In this document: in pieces, positions 16,266 to 23,619 of the stretch
How positions within the stretch are numbered: position 1 is the first letter of the stretch
Layout: each line of letters opens with the position of its first letter
Assembly: GCF_000143885.2 (NCBI RefSeq)
Contig: NC_018582.1
Coordinates: 25,481-89,480, forward strand
Direction of reading: 5' to 3'
Source: Gordonia sp. KTR9
GTDB taxonomy: Bacteria > Actinomycetota > Actinomycetes > Mycobacteriales > Mycobacteriaceae
DNA: 64,000 nt
The notes under the pieces: generated by a model
The model's input: only the letters and a program-made list of their open reading frames with translations
What the model was told of the DNA's origin: nothing
Databases searched by the model: none
Translations under genes and position numbers: made by a program

Positions 16266-16354
16266 CGGGCGATGGATCTCCGCCCGGATACCGTCGAATC
16301 GGTATCTGAACCGCCTCGACCGAGGCTGATGGCTCCTTTCCGATACGGAAGGAG
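16266..16354 (+). promoter_or_regulatory. fluoride (crcB) riboswitch with RBS-sequestering hairpin
   Basis: Contains the class-defining GGGCGATGG...CCGCCC, then GAACCGCC and GGCTGATGGCTCC blocks in order (16266-16336), followed by CTCCTTTCCG (16333-16342) able to pair with CGGAAGGAG (16346-16354). The second arm contains the ribosome site of the first crcB gene. Fluoride binding would hold the CTGATGGCTCC strand in the aptamer and free the ribosome site. A TATCAT -10-like element lies at 16254. The 16027-16253 stretch before it holds no gene that I can support. Confidence 0.85.
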
Positions 16355-16362
16355 TCTGCCCT

Positions 16363-16851
16363 GTGAACGACCGACATGATCCCGCCTCGCCGTTGTCGAT
16401 CGACCCCGACAGTCCCCCGCTGCCCGCCGCCACACCCCTGCATTTCAGTCCCGCCGCGGTCGCCGCGGTCGCCGCAGGCGGTGTGGCTGGTACGTGGCTG
16501 CGGTATCAACTCGGCGTCTGGTTTCCCCACACGGCGGGCACGTGGCCGGCTACGACGTTCGTCATCAACATCGGCGGCGCGTTCCTCCTCGGTCTCCTCC
16601 TCGAAGCGTTGAGCAGGCTCGGGCCCGACACCCGCTGGCGGCAACGGGCTCGCCTGGCGGGGGGGACCGGCCTGCTGGGCACATTCACCACCTACAGTGC
16701 CCTCGCAGTTGACACCACCGAACTCTTGCGCGACCAGCTCACCGCCGCAGCGGTGGCCTATGCGTTAGGCACCGTCGTCGCCGGCGTGGTTGCTGCGGTC
16801 GCCGGTATCGCGGTCGGAGCGCGTGTACGCGGCTCGGAGGAGAGGCGGTGA
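16363..16851 (+). CDS. crcB: CrcB/Fluc fluoride channel, subunit 1
   Basis: 162 residues, GTG start 8 nt after GGAAGGAG. A Pro-rich N-terminal extension of about 30 residues precedes four membrane helices. Fluc signatures: 'TFVINIGGAFLLGLLLEAL' (channel Asn) and 'GGTGLLGTFTTYSALA' (Phe box and polar track). Overlaps the second crcB by 4 nt, as usual for heterodimeric fluoride exporters. Under the upstream fluoride riboswitch. Confidence 0.93.
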   Translation: MNDRHDPASPLSIDPDSPPLPAATPLHFSPAAVAAVAAGGVAGTWLRYQLGVWFPHTAGTWPATTFVINIGGAFLLGLLLEALSRLGPDTRWRQRARLAGGTGLLGTFTTYSALAVDTTELLRDQLTAAAVAYALGTVVAGVVAAVAGIAVGARVRGSEERR

Positions 16852-17213
16852 CGCCGTTGTGGATTGTGCTGTCCGGAAGCTTCGGCGCCGTGAGCAGGTT
16901 CGTCCTCGACGGTGTAGTCAGAACGCGTATTCGCGGCGAGTTTCCCTGGGCGACGTCGCTGATCAACGTGACCGGATCGCTAATCCTTGGATTCGTCACA
17001 GGTCTCGTGCTTTTCCACGGCGCGCCCGACGACGTGCAGCTGATCGTCGGTGTCGGATTCTGCGGCGGCTACACCACATTCAGTACGGCGAGTTTCGAAA
17101 CGGTGCAACTGATCCAGCGCGGACGCTACGGGGCCGGCGCGGTGAACGCTTTCGGTTCGTTGGCTGTCACTATCGCCGCGGGCGGCGCGGGCCTCGCACT
17201 CGCTGGTCTATGA
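16848..17213 (+). CDS. crcB: CrcB/Fluc fluoride channel, subunit 2
   Basis: 121 residues, GTG start inside the previous stop (GTGA). Four membrane helices; 'SLINVTGSLILGFVTG' and 'GFCGGYTTFSTASFE' are the paired Fluc motifs. Together with subunit 1 it should form an antiparallel heterodimeric fluoride channel exporting fluoride from the cytosol. Confidence 0.93.
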   Translation: MTPLWIVLSGSFGAVSRFVLDGVVRTRIRGEFPWATSLINVTGSLILGFVTGLVLFHGAPDDVQLIVGVGFCGGYTTFSTASFETVQLIQRGRYGAGAVNAFGSLAVTIAAGGAGLALAGL

Positions 17214-17222
17214 GGAGGCGCG

Positions 17223-17765
17223 ATGACCGACCACCATCACCATCAGACGGACCCGACGGACCCGCCACCGCGGGAAAAGCTGCGGGACTGGCGAAGCCCC
17301 CTATACGTGGACGGTCCCAGTGCCGGTGAACCCGACTGCCATTTGGTCGTCGGCTTCGATCGACATCCCGCCAGCCACACCGCGTTGACGTACGCGATTA
17401 ACCTCGCCGCACGCCTCGACGGATACCTGCACGTCGCGCACATCGTCGACAACGACGATCTGCCGATCGACCCGGACAGCGACGATTGGGAACAACGCAT
17501 CGCCGATGCCGTCGAATCCGAACGCGTCGATGCCTGCACTATATTGGCCGAGAGCCGCGGGAACTGGACCTACTACTCGCGGGAAGGAACACCTTCCCAC
17601 CTGCTGACCGCCATCGCAGACGCCAATGACGCTCTGATGATCGTTATCGGCGCTTCCCGCGGCGGCGTCATGTCGCTGATGGAGCGTTTCCTTGGCGAAT
17701 CGGTGTCCTCCGCCCTGGTCCATCACGCCCGGCGTCCGGTGTTGCTGGTGCCCGCCGCGCACTGA
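17223..17765 (+). CDS. universal stress protein, UspA family
   Basis: 180 residues, 9 nt after crcB. A His-rich N-terminus (HHHH at 4-7) and a ~35-residue extension precede a single Usp domain: 'LVVGFDRHPASHTALTYAINLAAR' and the ATP-binding 'IGASRGGVMSLMERFLGES' plus 'RRPVLLVP'. Co-transcribed with the fluoride channel genes; probably part of the fluoride response, exact role unknown. Confidence 0.88.
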   Translation: MTDHHHHQTDPTDPPPREKLRDWRSPLYVDGPSAGEPDCHLVVGFDRHPASHTALTYAINLAARLDGYLHVAHIVDNDDLPIDPDSDDWEQRIADAVESERVDACTILAESRGNWTYYSREGTPSHLLTAIADANDALMIVIGASRGGVMSLMERFLGESVSSALVHHARRPVLLVPAAH

Positions 17766-17776
17766 CCGCCGCAGCG

Positions 17777-17880
17777 ATGGATACCGACGACACCGGTCGC
17801 GAGGACGCTCAGAATCGGCGATGGCTCACCCCCGGCGTCCTTGGCATCGGTGCCTCGCTGTTCAGCGACTCGAGCAGCGA
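17777..17880 (+). pseudogene. 5' fragment of an MFS transporter
   Basis: The first ~34 residues ('NRRWLTPGVLGIGASLFSDSSSD') resemble the start of MFS transporters with a 'GxxxxxFFSDS' first helix. The reading then runs into unrelated sequence next to the IS110 remnant. It was probably the fourth gene of the fluoride operon, cut by the insertion. Confidence 0.5.
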
Positions 17881-17929
17881 TACGCCGGAGGATCATCCAG
17901 GGCCGCGTACTCAGATGGGCAGTCACAAC

Positions 17930-18600
17930 AGCTCACTTTGCCACGAGTGCTCCTGTGGCGTGGCACTTGGCTAGCGGGCGAGTTCGTAAGCTGTCTGCAG
18001 TCGTCGCACGTGCTCTCGGGCCTGGTGCAGCTCGCGGCCGGGCAGACCGTCGTCCTGCCCGGAGAGGAGGCAGCGACCGCTCGCCTGGTGACCGCAGCGG
18101 CAGCCTCTCTGACTCTGCTCACGCGCCAGATCGCCGACGTAGACAAACAGATCGCCGAGGCTACGGGTCGGCGCCGCCACGCTCGCATATCGCAGTCGGT
18201 CCCGGGTATCGGGACGATCGGAAGTGTCGAACTGATTTCCTACACCGGGGGTGACCTCGAATCCTTCGGATCAGCAGCCAAACTTGCCGCATACGCCGGA
18301 CTCGCCCCAGTGCTCCATGACTCCGGAAACCGGCATGGAGTCCTTCGACGACCGCAGCGCTATCACCGCGGACTACGCAAGGTCTTCTACATGGCCGCCC
18401 TCAGCAGCGCCCAGTGCGACGGCCCGTCGCGCGAGTTCTACCAACGTAAGCGCACTGAGAAACGCTCACACGGCCACGCCCTCATTGCACTGGCGAGACG
18501 GCTGGTAGACGTCGTGTGCGCTGATCCGCGACAACCGAGAATGGACACCCACGCCGAACCCACGCTTAGCGTCAACGGCCGCCTGGGCTATCGCCGACGG
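17930..18600 (+). pseudogene. degenerate IS110-family transposase remnant
   Basis: From about 18033 the translation matches the C-terminal half of the intact transposase at 10604 ('QTVVLPGEEAATA', 'SVPGIGTIGSVELISYTGGD', 'GSAAKLAAYAGLAP', 'RGLRKVFYMAALSSAQ'). The N-terminal DEDD domain is missing, an upstream piece is in another frame, and a 2-bp deletion near 18510 shifts the C-terminus ('VDVVCADPR' in place of 'VDVVWALLRD'). Inactive. Confidence 0.8.
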
Positions 18601-18607
18601 TGCCGGT

Positions 18608-18970
18608 TCAGCAGCACCCTGTGGTGGCGCTGAGAACGCTGCGTAGCGCTTCCAATGACTCTGGCCGTGCGTGGTAGTAGACGTTCATTCCTCGTCGGTC
18701 AGGTGCGACCATGCCGGCCTTGCGGAGTTGCCCCAGGTGGTGGCTTGTGGTGGCTTCGGTGAGGCCGACCGCGGTCGCGAGGTCGCAGGTGCAGATCCCG
18801 TTCCCGGTGTCGGCGAGCAGGATCGAGACGAGTTTGATCCGGACGGGATCGGCCAGCGCCTTGAGCCGCAGAGCGATTTCTAGGGCGGTGTCGTCATCGA
18901 GCGGGGCCGCGGATACCGGCGCGCAGCAGATCGGGGCACTGATGTCGACCATCGGCAAGGTCTTCGGCAT
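18608..18970 (-). CDS. arsR: ArsR-family metalloregulator
   Basis: 120 residues. Winged HTH with 'ALADPVRIKLVSILL', metal-type Cys pair in 'GICTCDLA', recognition helix 'TEATTSHHLGQLRKAGMV', and wing 'RRGMNVYYHA'. Extra Cys pairs occur at the N-terminus ('ICCAP') and C-terminus ('GCC'). Divergent from arsI; the two share a 99-bp promoter region with ATATGTC repeats. Predicted arsenite/organoarsenical-responsive repressor. Confidence 0.9.
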   Translation of the reverse strand: MPKTLPMVDISAPICCAPVSAAPLDDDTALEIALRLKALADPVRIKLVSILLADTGNGICTCDLATAVGLTEATTSHHLGQLRKAGMVAPDRRGMNVYYHARPESLEALRSVLSATTGCC

Positions 18971-19069
18971 GACCCAACCCTACCCTCGTCCTTGACATAT
19001 GTCGAAAAGGTGGGCACCCTGCATGGTGACCGTAGTTCGATATATGTCTCACAGGTGAAGGTGATGGTC
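18971..19069. promoter_or_regulatory. divergent arsR/arsI promoter and ArsR box region
   Basis: Contains a GACATATGTC palindrome (18994-19003), a TTGACA -35-like element reading toward arsI (18992-18997), and a second ATATGTC near 19042-19048. Paired ATATGTC sites between divergent arsR and arsI suit ArsR operators. No convincing -10 was identified. Confidence 0.5.
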
Positions 19070-19555
19070 ATGTCCCGTATGCAGCTCGCGCTCAATGTCG
19101 ATGATCTCGATACCGCGATCGAGTTCTACTCCAAGCTGTTCAGCACCACCCCGGCCAAGCGCAAGCCGGGATACGCCAACTTCGCGATCGTCGAGCCGCC
19201 ACTGAAGCTGGTCCTGCTGGAGAATCCCGGCCAGGGCGGCACGATCAACCATCTCGGCGTCGAGGTGGAGTCCAGCGAGAAGGTGCACGCTGAGATCGCC
19301 CGCCTGTCCGGCGAGGGCCTGTTCACGCAGGAGGAGATCAACTCCACCTGTTGTTTCGCGACGCAGGACAAGGTGTGGGTGACCGGGCCGGCGAAGGAGA
19401 AGTGGGAGGTCTACACCGTGCTGGCTGATTCCGACACTTTCGGCACCAGCCCGAAAGTGTTGGAGCAGAACGCTGTTGATGGCGCCGAGCAGGGTTCGGT
19501 GTGCTGCGGCGGCAACGCCGCCGAACCGGCTCAGGAGCGCACGGCCTGCTGCTGA
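19070..19555 (+). CDS. arsI: ArsI/CadI-family C-As lyase (VOC superfamily)
   Basis: 161 residues from the ATG at 19070, 8 nt after AGGTGAAGG. Vicinal-oxygen-chelate fold with 'LALNVDDLDTAIEFYSKLF' start, 'NHLGVEV' metal His, vicinal Cys pair in 'INSTCCFATQDKVW', and 'WEVYTVL' metal Glu. The ArsI C-As lyase splits methyl groups from trivalent methylarsenicals; close relatives are annotated CadI. Cys-rich tail ('VCCGG', 'ACC') may bind arsenic. Confidence 0.85.
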   Translation: MSRMQLALNVDDLDTAIEFYSKLFSTTPAKRKPGYANFAIVEPPLKLVLLENPGQGGTINHLGVEVESSEKVHAEIARLSGEGLFTQEEINSTCCFATQDKVWVTGPAKEKWEVYTVLADSDTFGTSPKVLEQNAVDGAEQGSVCCGGNAAEPAQERTACC

Positions 19556-19578
19556 GGGGTCGCGGCTCGCGCTCTCGC

Positions 19579-19989
19579 CTACCGTGCGATGCGGTCGGCG
19601 AGGGTGCGGATCCGGTTGGTGATGTCGTCGCGGATCAGCCGCATCCGTTCGATACCGTCGATGCCCCGTTCGGAGGGTTCGTCGGTGTTCCACACCTCGA
19701 GGGCGACGCCGTCGGGTGGGGTGACGTCGGCGGTGCCGACCACCACGACGAGGTCCGCAGCTTGCATTAGGTCGTCGGTCAGTTGGCGCGGTTGATGTCC
19801 GGCGACGTCGGCGCCGACTTCGGCGAGTACCTGGGCGGACAGCTCGTTGACCTGGCCGCCGATTTTCGCGCTGGTGCCGGCCGAGGACGGGGTGATCCGG
19901 TCGGTGACTGTCGGTGTGAGGTGTTCGGCCATCACCGATTTGCCGCGGTTGGACACGCACACGAACAGCACCTGCGGTGGTGTGCTCAC
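19579..19989 (-). CDS. ArsC-like protein of the LMW-phosphatase fold, CX5K variant
   Basis: 136 residues from GTG at 19989, overlapping the upstream arsC stop by 4 nt. P-loop is 'FVCVSNRGKSVMAE': Cys-x5-Lys-Ser in place of the canonical Cys-x5-Arg-Ser. Downstream 'EVWNTDEPSE' takes the place of the usual 'DWxxxDP' acid loop. The Arg-to-Lys change may be a lineage feature of actinobacterial ArsC-like proteins. Last gene of the arsR-acr3-arsC-arsC operon. Enzyme activity uncertain. Confidence 0.7.
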   Translation of the reverse strand: MSTPPQVLFVCVSNRGKSVMAEHLTPTVTDRITPSSAGTSAKIGGQVNELSAQVLAEVGADVAGHQPRQLTDDLMQAADLVVVVGTADVTPPDGVALEVWNTDEPSERGIDGIERMRLIRDDITNRIRTLADRIAR

Positions 19990-20411
19990 TGGCCGACCTG
20001 CTGATCGGCGGGTACCAGTTCGTTGAGCAGGTCCGCGACGAGTCCGCGGATCTGATCGCGGATCGGGCGGACCGCGTCGATGCCTTGGCCGGCTGGGTCG
20101 TCGAGGGCCCAGTCCCGGTAGCTGACGCCGGGGAACACCGGGCATGCATCGCCACAGCCCATGGTGATCACCACGTCGGAGGATTCGACGGTGTCGGGGG
20201 TGAAGATTCTCGGTGACTGTGCGGAGATGTCGATACCGGCTTCGGCCATCGCCTCGACAGCGGCCGGGTTGATCGAGTCAGCTGGGGCTGATCCGGCGGA
20301 GCGGACCTCGACCCTGCCCTGGCTCAAGGCGGTGAGGAAGCCTGCGGCCATCTGCGATCGGCCAGCGTTGTGGACACACACAAACAGCACACTAGGCCGA
20401 GAGGAAGACAT
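19986..20411 (-). CDS. arsC: arsenate reductase, LMW-phosphatase fold
   Basis: 141 residues from the ATG at 20411. Canonical P-loop 'FVCVHNAGRSQMA' (Cys-x5-Arg-Ser), 'VRSAGSAPAD', 'VITMGCGDACPV' with the Cys pair, and acid loop 'YRDWALDDP'. Probably an arsenate-mycothiol transferase-type enzyme, given the actinobacterial context. Follows another arsC at a 41-nt gap. Confidence 0.9.
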   Translation of the reverse strand: MSSSRPSVLFVCVHNAGRSQMAAGFLTALSQGRVEVRSAGSAPADSINPAAVEAMAEAGIDISAQSPRIFTPDTVESSDVVITMGCGDACPVFPGVSYRDWALDDPAGQGIDAVRPIRDQIRGLVADLLNELVPADQQVGQ

Positions 20412-20452
20412 GAGACACAAGCCCTTTCAGCTGTGAAGGAACATCAGATACG

Positions 20453-21136
20453 TCACACACGTTCGGTGGTGAGTTCGGTGAGAAGAGCACGAACTCGGGC
20501 GTCAAGGTCGTCGCGGATCGCGCGAACCTCGTCGAGGGGACGGCCCTGGGGGTCTGAGACCGTCCAGTCCAGATAGCGTTTGCCGGGATAGATCGCGCAC
20601 GCGTCGCCGCAGCCCATCGACACCACCACGTCGGCGGCGGCGACTACATCGTCGGTGAGCGGTTTGGGGTACTGCGTGCCCAAGTCGACGCCGATCTCGG
20701 TCATTGCTTCGACGACGGTCGGGTTGATCGAGTGCGCGGGTGCCGATCCGGCTGAGCGCACGTGTACCCGCCCGGCCGCGTGGTGGGTCAACAATCCGGC
20801 GGCCATCTGCGAGCGGCCGGCGTTCTGCACGCAGACGAAGAGAACCTCGGGCACATCCTTGGGTACCGCCCCCGCCGCCTGGGCCAGGGCGCGTAACCGA
20901 TCAGCCGCGAATCGTCCCGCCAAGGTCGTCAGATGTGCGTGCACCCGGGAGGTGCGCCGTAACGCGGTGTAGGACTCAAACACACAGCGTTCCACCGTCT
21001 GGCGAGACACCACACCCTCGTACTTGGCGGCCAGGTCAGCGGCAGTGCGGGCGAGCACGGTATGGGGCATCAACAGCTCGGGTTGGGCGCGGTGTTCGCC
21101 GCGACTCAGTTGCCCGTTCAACACATTCTCAGGCAT
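20453..21136 (-). CDS. arsC: arsenate reductase with N-terminal helical domain
   Basis: 227 residues from the ATG at 21136, which overlaps the end of acr3 by 8 nt. Residues about 20-85 form a three-helix region ('LAAKYEGVVSRQTVERCVFESYTAL'), found fused to ArsC in mycobacteria and relatives. The C-terminal ArsC domain has 'FVCVQNAGRSQMA', 'VVSMGCGDACAI' and 'YLDWTVSDP'. Probable mycothiol-dependent arsenate reductase. Confidence 0.9.
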   Translation of the reverse strand: MPENVLNGQLSRGEHRAQPELLMPHTVLARTAADLAAKYEGVVSRQTVERCVFESYTALRRTSRVHAHLTTLAGRFAADRLRALAQAAGAVPKDVPEVLFVCVQNAGRSQMAAGLLTHHAAGRVHVRSAGSAPAHSINPTVVEAMTEIGVDLGTQYPKPLTDDVVAAADVVVSMGCGDACAIYPGKRYLDWTVSDPQGRPLDEVRAIRDDLDARVRALLTELTTERV

Positions 21137-22232
21137 CGGGAACGGGCTCCTTCGATACATCTGGGCTGGAGGCGGTGGTCGGGCTGGTGAAGCGTTTCCG
21201 CAGTGCCAGGGACACGTAGACGAGGGCAACGAGGACGGGCACTTCGATGAGTGGGCCGATGACTCCGGCCAGGGCCTGGCCGGAGGTTGCACCGTAGGTG
21301 GCGATCGCGACGGCTATCGCGAGTTCGAAGTTGTTGCCGGCGGCGGTGAACGCGAGCGTGGTGGTGCGTTCGTAACCGAGCCCCATCGCGGCGCCGAGGA
21401 CGAATCCGCCGCCCCACATAACCGCGAAGTAGATCAGCAGCGGGAGCGCGATCCGCACGACGTCCCAGGGTTGCGAGGTGATCTGTTCGCCCTGTAAGGC
21501 GAACAGGATGACGATGGTGAAGAGCAGCCCGTAGAGGGCCCACGGACCGAGTCGCGGGAGGAACGAGGATTCGTACCAGTCGCGGCCTTTGGTTCGCTCG
21601 CCGATGCGGCGGGTCAAATAGCCGGCGACCAGGGGGATTCCGAGGAAGATCAGGACCGATTTCGCGATCTGCCACGGCGAGGTGTCGATGGTGGTCTGTT
21701 CCAGGCCGAGCCATCCGGGTAGCACCGAGAGGTAGAACCAGCCCAGCACGGCGAACATGATTACCTGGAACACCGAGTTGAGTGCGACGAGGACGGCCGC
21801 GGCTTCGCGGTCGCCGCAGGCCAGGTCGTTCCAGATGATGACCATCGCGATGCATCGGGCCAGACCGACGATGATCAGTCCGGTCCGGTACTCCGGTAGG
21901 TCGGGGAGCAGGAGCCAGGCCAGCGCGAACATCAACGCGGGTCCGACGATCCAGTTCAGCAGCAGCGATCCCAGCAGCAGGCGACGATCGCCGGTGACCG
22001 AGTCGAGTCGGTCGTAGCGCACCTTGGCCAGCACCGGATACATCATGATCAGCAGTCCGAGGGCGATCGGCAGCGAGATGCCGTCGAGTTCGACCGCCGC
22101 CAAAGTGTCACCCAGGCCGGGGACGACTCGACCGAGCAGCAGTCCGGCGACCATCGCGGCGCCGATCCACACCGGCAGAAACCGGTCCAGCGTCGACAAC
22201 TTGCCCGCGACCGCGGTGTCGGTGGCGGTCAC
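21129..22232 (-). CDS. acr3: Acr3-type arsenite efflux permease
   Basis: 367 residues, about ten membrane helices. Conserved Cys in 'GLARCIAMVIIWNDLA', 'VALNSVFQVIMFAVLGWFYL', and 'FTAAGNNFELAIAVAIA' near the C-terminus are Acr3 landmarks. Exports arsenite across the inner membrane. Overlaps arsR by 4 nt upstream and arsC by 8 nt downstream, so one tight transcript. Confidence 0.93.
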   Translation of the reverse strand: MTATDTAVAGKLSTLDRFLPVWIGAAMVAGLLLGRVVPGLGDTLAAVELDGISLPIALGLLIMMYPVLAKVRYDRLDSVTGDRRLLLGSLLLNWIVGPALMFALAWLLLPDLPEYRTGLIIVGLARCIAMVIIWNDLACGDREAAAVLVALNSVFQVIMFAVLGWFYLSVLPGWLGLEQTTIDTSPWQIAKSVLIFLGIPLVAGYLTRRIGERTKGRDWYESSFLPRLGPWALYGLLFTIVILFALQGEQITSQPWDVVRIALPLLIYFAVMWGGGFVLGAAMGLGYERTTTLAFTAAGNNFELAIAVAIATYGATSGQALAGVIGPLIEVPVLVALVYVSLALRKRFTSPTTASSPDVSKEPVPDA

Positions 22233-22591
22233 TGGTCCGCCTCACACGACCGCGTTTCCCCCACGACCGTGGCGAGATCCCGCAGCAGGTCCGACAGTTG
22301 TTGCAGCGCTTCGGTGTTCACGCGGTAGTACACCCAGGTCGCGCGGCGCTCGCTGGTCACCAGACCCGCCTGGCGCAGCACCTTCAGGTGATGCGAGATC
22401 GTCGGCTGCGACAGCTCGAACGGTCCCGAGATGTCGCACACGCACGCCTCGCCGCCCGGATGCGCAGCGACCTCCGACAGCAACCGCAGCCGAACCGGAT
22501 CCGCAAGCGCCTTCAGCAGTGGGGTGACAGCCCCGGTCTCGACGCTACTGAGGCCGCGGCCCGGTGGCAGCAGGAGATTCTTATTCGACAC
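22229..22591 (-). CDS. arsR: ArsR-family repressor of the acr3 operon
   Basis: 120 residues from GTG at 22591. 'ALADPVRLRLLSEV', metal site 'EACVCDI', recognition helix 'SQPTISHHLKVLRQAGLV', wing 'RRATWVYYRV'. Cys-x-Cys in the α3 helix is the classic arsenite site. First gene of the operon; a TGTGTCAATATTTACGTGTG-like stretch just upstream is a candidate operator. Longer in-frame extension to 22723 lacks HTH character. Confidence 0.9.
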   Translation of the reverse strand: MSNKNLLLPPGRGLSSVETGAVTPLLKALADPVRLRLLSEVAAHPGGEACVCDISGPFELSQPTISHHLKVLRQAGLVTSERRATWVYYRVNTEALQQLSDLLRDLATVVGETRSCEADQ

Positions 22592-22677
22592 ACGTAAATA
22601 TTGACACACATCGATGCAGGCGACAAGACGACTGATCTCGACGAAGCGGGCTTGCCTTCCCGCATTGAGATCCACGT

Positions 22678-23012
22678 CTGCCTGGTTGCGTCCGGTGTGC
22701 CCGCGTTCCCGAAATGAGGTCACCGAACGCGACTGGTCGCGGTCTGTCTGCCGGCTGCGCCGTCACCTGATCGGAAGCGGCTACGCCGCGCCCCGGGCCC
22801 TTCGGGCTGAGTTGGTTTGCGTTGCCCCGCTCATTCTCTTACCGCCACTCCCGTGCCGCAAGGGCGCACAGCGAAAAACTAATCCGCCCTACGGGTTACA
22901 GGCCTCCGGCCCGGATGACTTTTGTCGCTGTGACCCTGGCGGCCCACTCGCGTCGGCGAAGAGATGGCCGGTGCAAACGCAAACCAGCACTCACAACGGG
23001 AAGGGGTCACCA
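22678..23012 (+). promoter_or_regulatory. repeated upstream module I, copy 3, with hairpin 22867-22932
   Basis: Third copy. The hairpin base differs from copy 1 (CACAGCGA here, GTGAAAAA there) but the partner arm changes with it (TCGCTGTG), so pairing is conserved by compensatory change. The inner part is ACTAATCCG...CGGATGACT as in the others. Ends with GGGAAGGGG, the ribosome site of the LPD29 gene. Confidence 0.65.
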
Positions 23013-23585
23013 ATGACCGTCAGCTACAGCACCAAAGAGACCGCCGCCATCATGCGCAAGACCCTGCGGGCGAGCTGGCCCGGCGTGAAGTTCTCCGTAC
23101 GCCAGGGCCGGGGCACCGGCTCGGCCTGGATCGGCGTCTCGTGGACCGACGGCCCCCGCGAATCCGAGGTCAAGGCGGTGGTCGACGGCTTCCGGTCCGC
23201 CTCGTTCAACGGCATGACCGACAGCTACGACACCCTGCCCGACCGACTCGTGGCCATCAGCACCGACCAGCTGCCCGAGATGGTCCGCTACGGCTGCGAC
23301 GGCGTGAACGTCGAACGCCACTACTCCCCCGCCGCCGTCCAAACCGTCACCCGCGAACTCCTCGCCGACAACGACCACCTCGCCGAGCTCCTGGCCGCCG
23401 TCGACGTCACCACCCTCGACTACAACCGCCTGCACAGCGGCCAGTTCTGCCTCCTCGCCTTGCCCGAGGATCGCGGCCTAACCCACCGAGGCGAACACAT
23501 CTCCACCTACCGCATCAACGACGCCGGAACCGCCATCGCCGCCGCGCTGCGCCTGACCGACCTCACCACCCACACCACCGCCTAA
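23013..23585 (+). CDS. LPD29-domain protein
   Basis: 190 residues from the ATG at 23013. N-terminus 'YSTKETAAIMRKTLRASWPGVKFSVR...SAWIGVSWTDGP...VVDGF...FNGMTDSYD' matches LPD29, a large-polyvalent-protein-associated domain found in plasmid and phage proteins delivered into or expressed early in recipients. The rest (about 95-190) is not recognised. Follows module I copy 3 and probably shares a transcript with the DUF3560 gene 34 nt downstream. Confidence 0.8.
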   Translation: MTVSYSTKETAAIMRKTLRASWPGVKFSVRQGRGTGSAWIGVSWTDGPRESEVKAVVDGFRSASFNGMTDSYDTLPDRLVAISTDQLPEMVRYGCDGVNVERHYSPAAVQTVTRELLADNDHLAELLAAVDVTTLDYNRLHSGQFCLLALPEDRGLTHRGEHISTYRINDAGTAIAAALRLTDLTTHTTA

Positions 23586-23619
23586 CCCTCACCCACCACA
23601 CCGAAGGAGAAACCACGCC

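Noticed and set aside
16057..16644. Minus-strand frame across the fluoride riboswitch and crcB start
   Set aside because: Low-complexity shadow of crcB and a structured RNA.
19049..20155. 368-codon minus-strand frame across arsI and the arsC-like gene
   Set aside because: Overlaps two well-supported genes in other frames and is Arg/Thr-rich.
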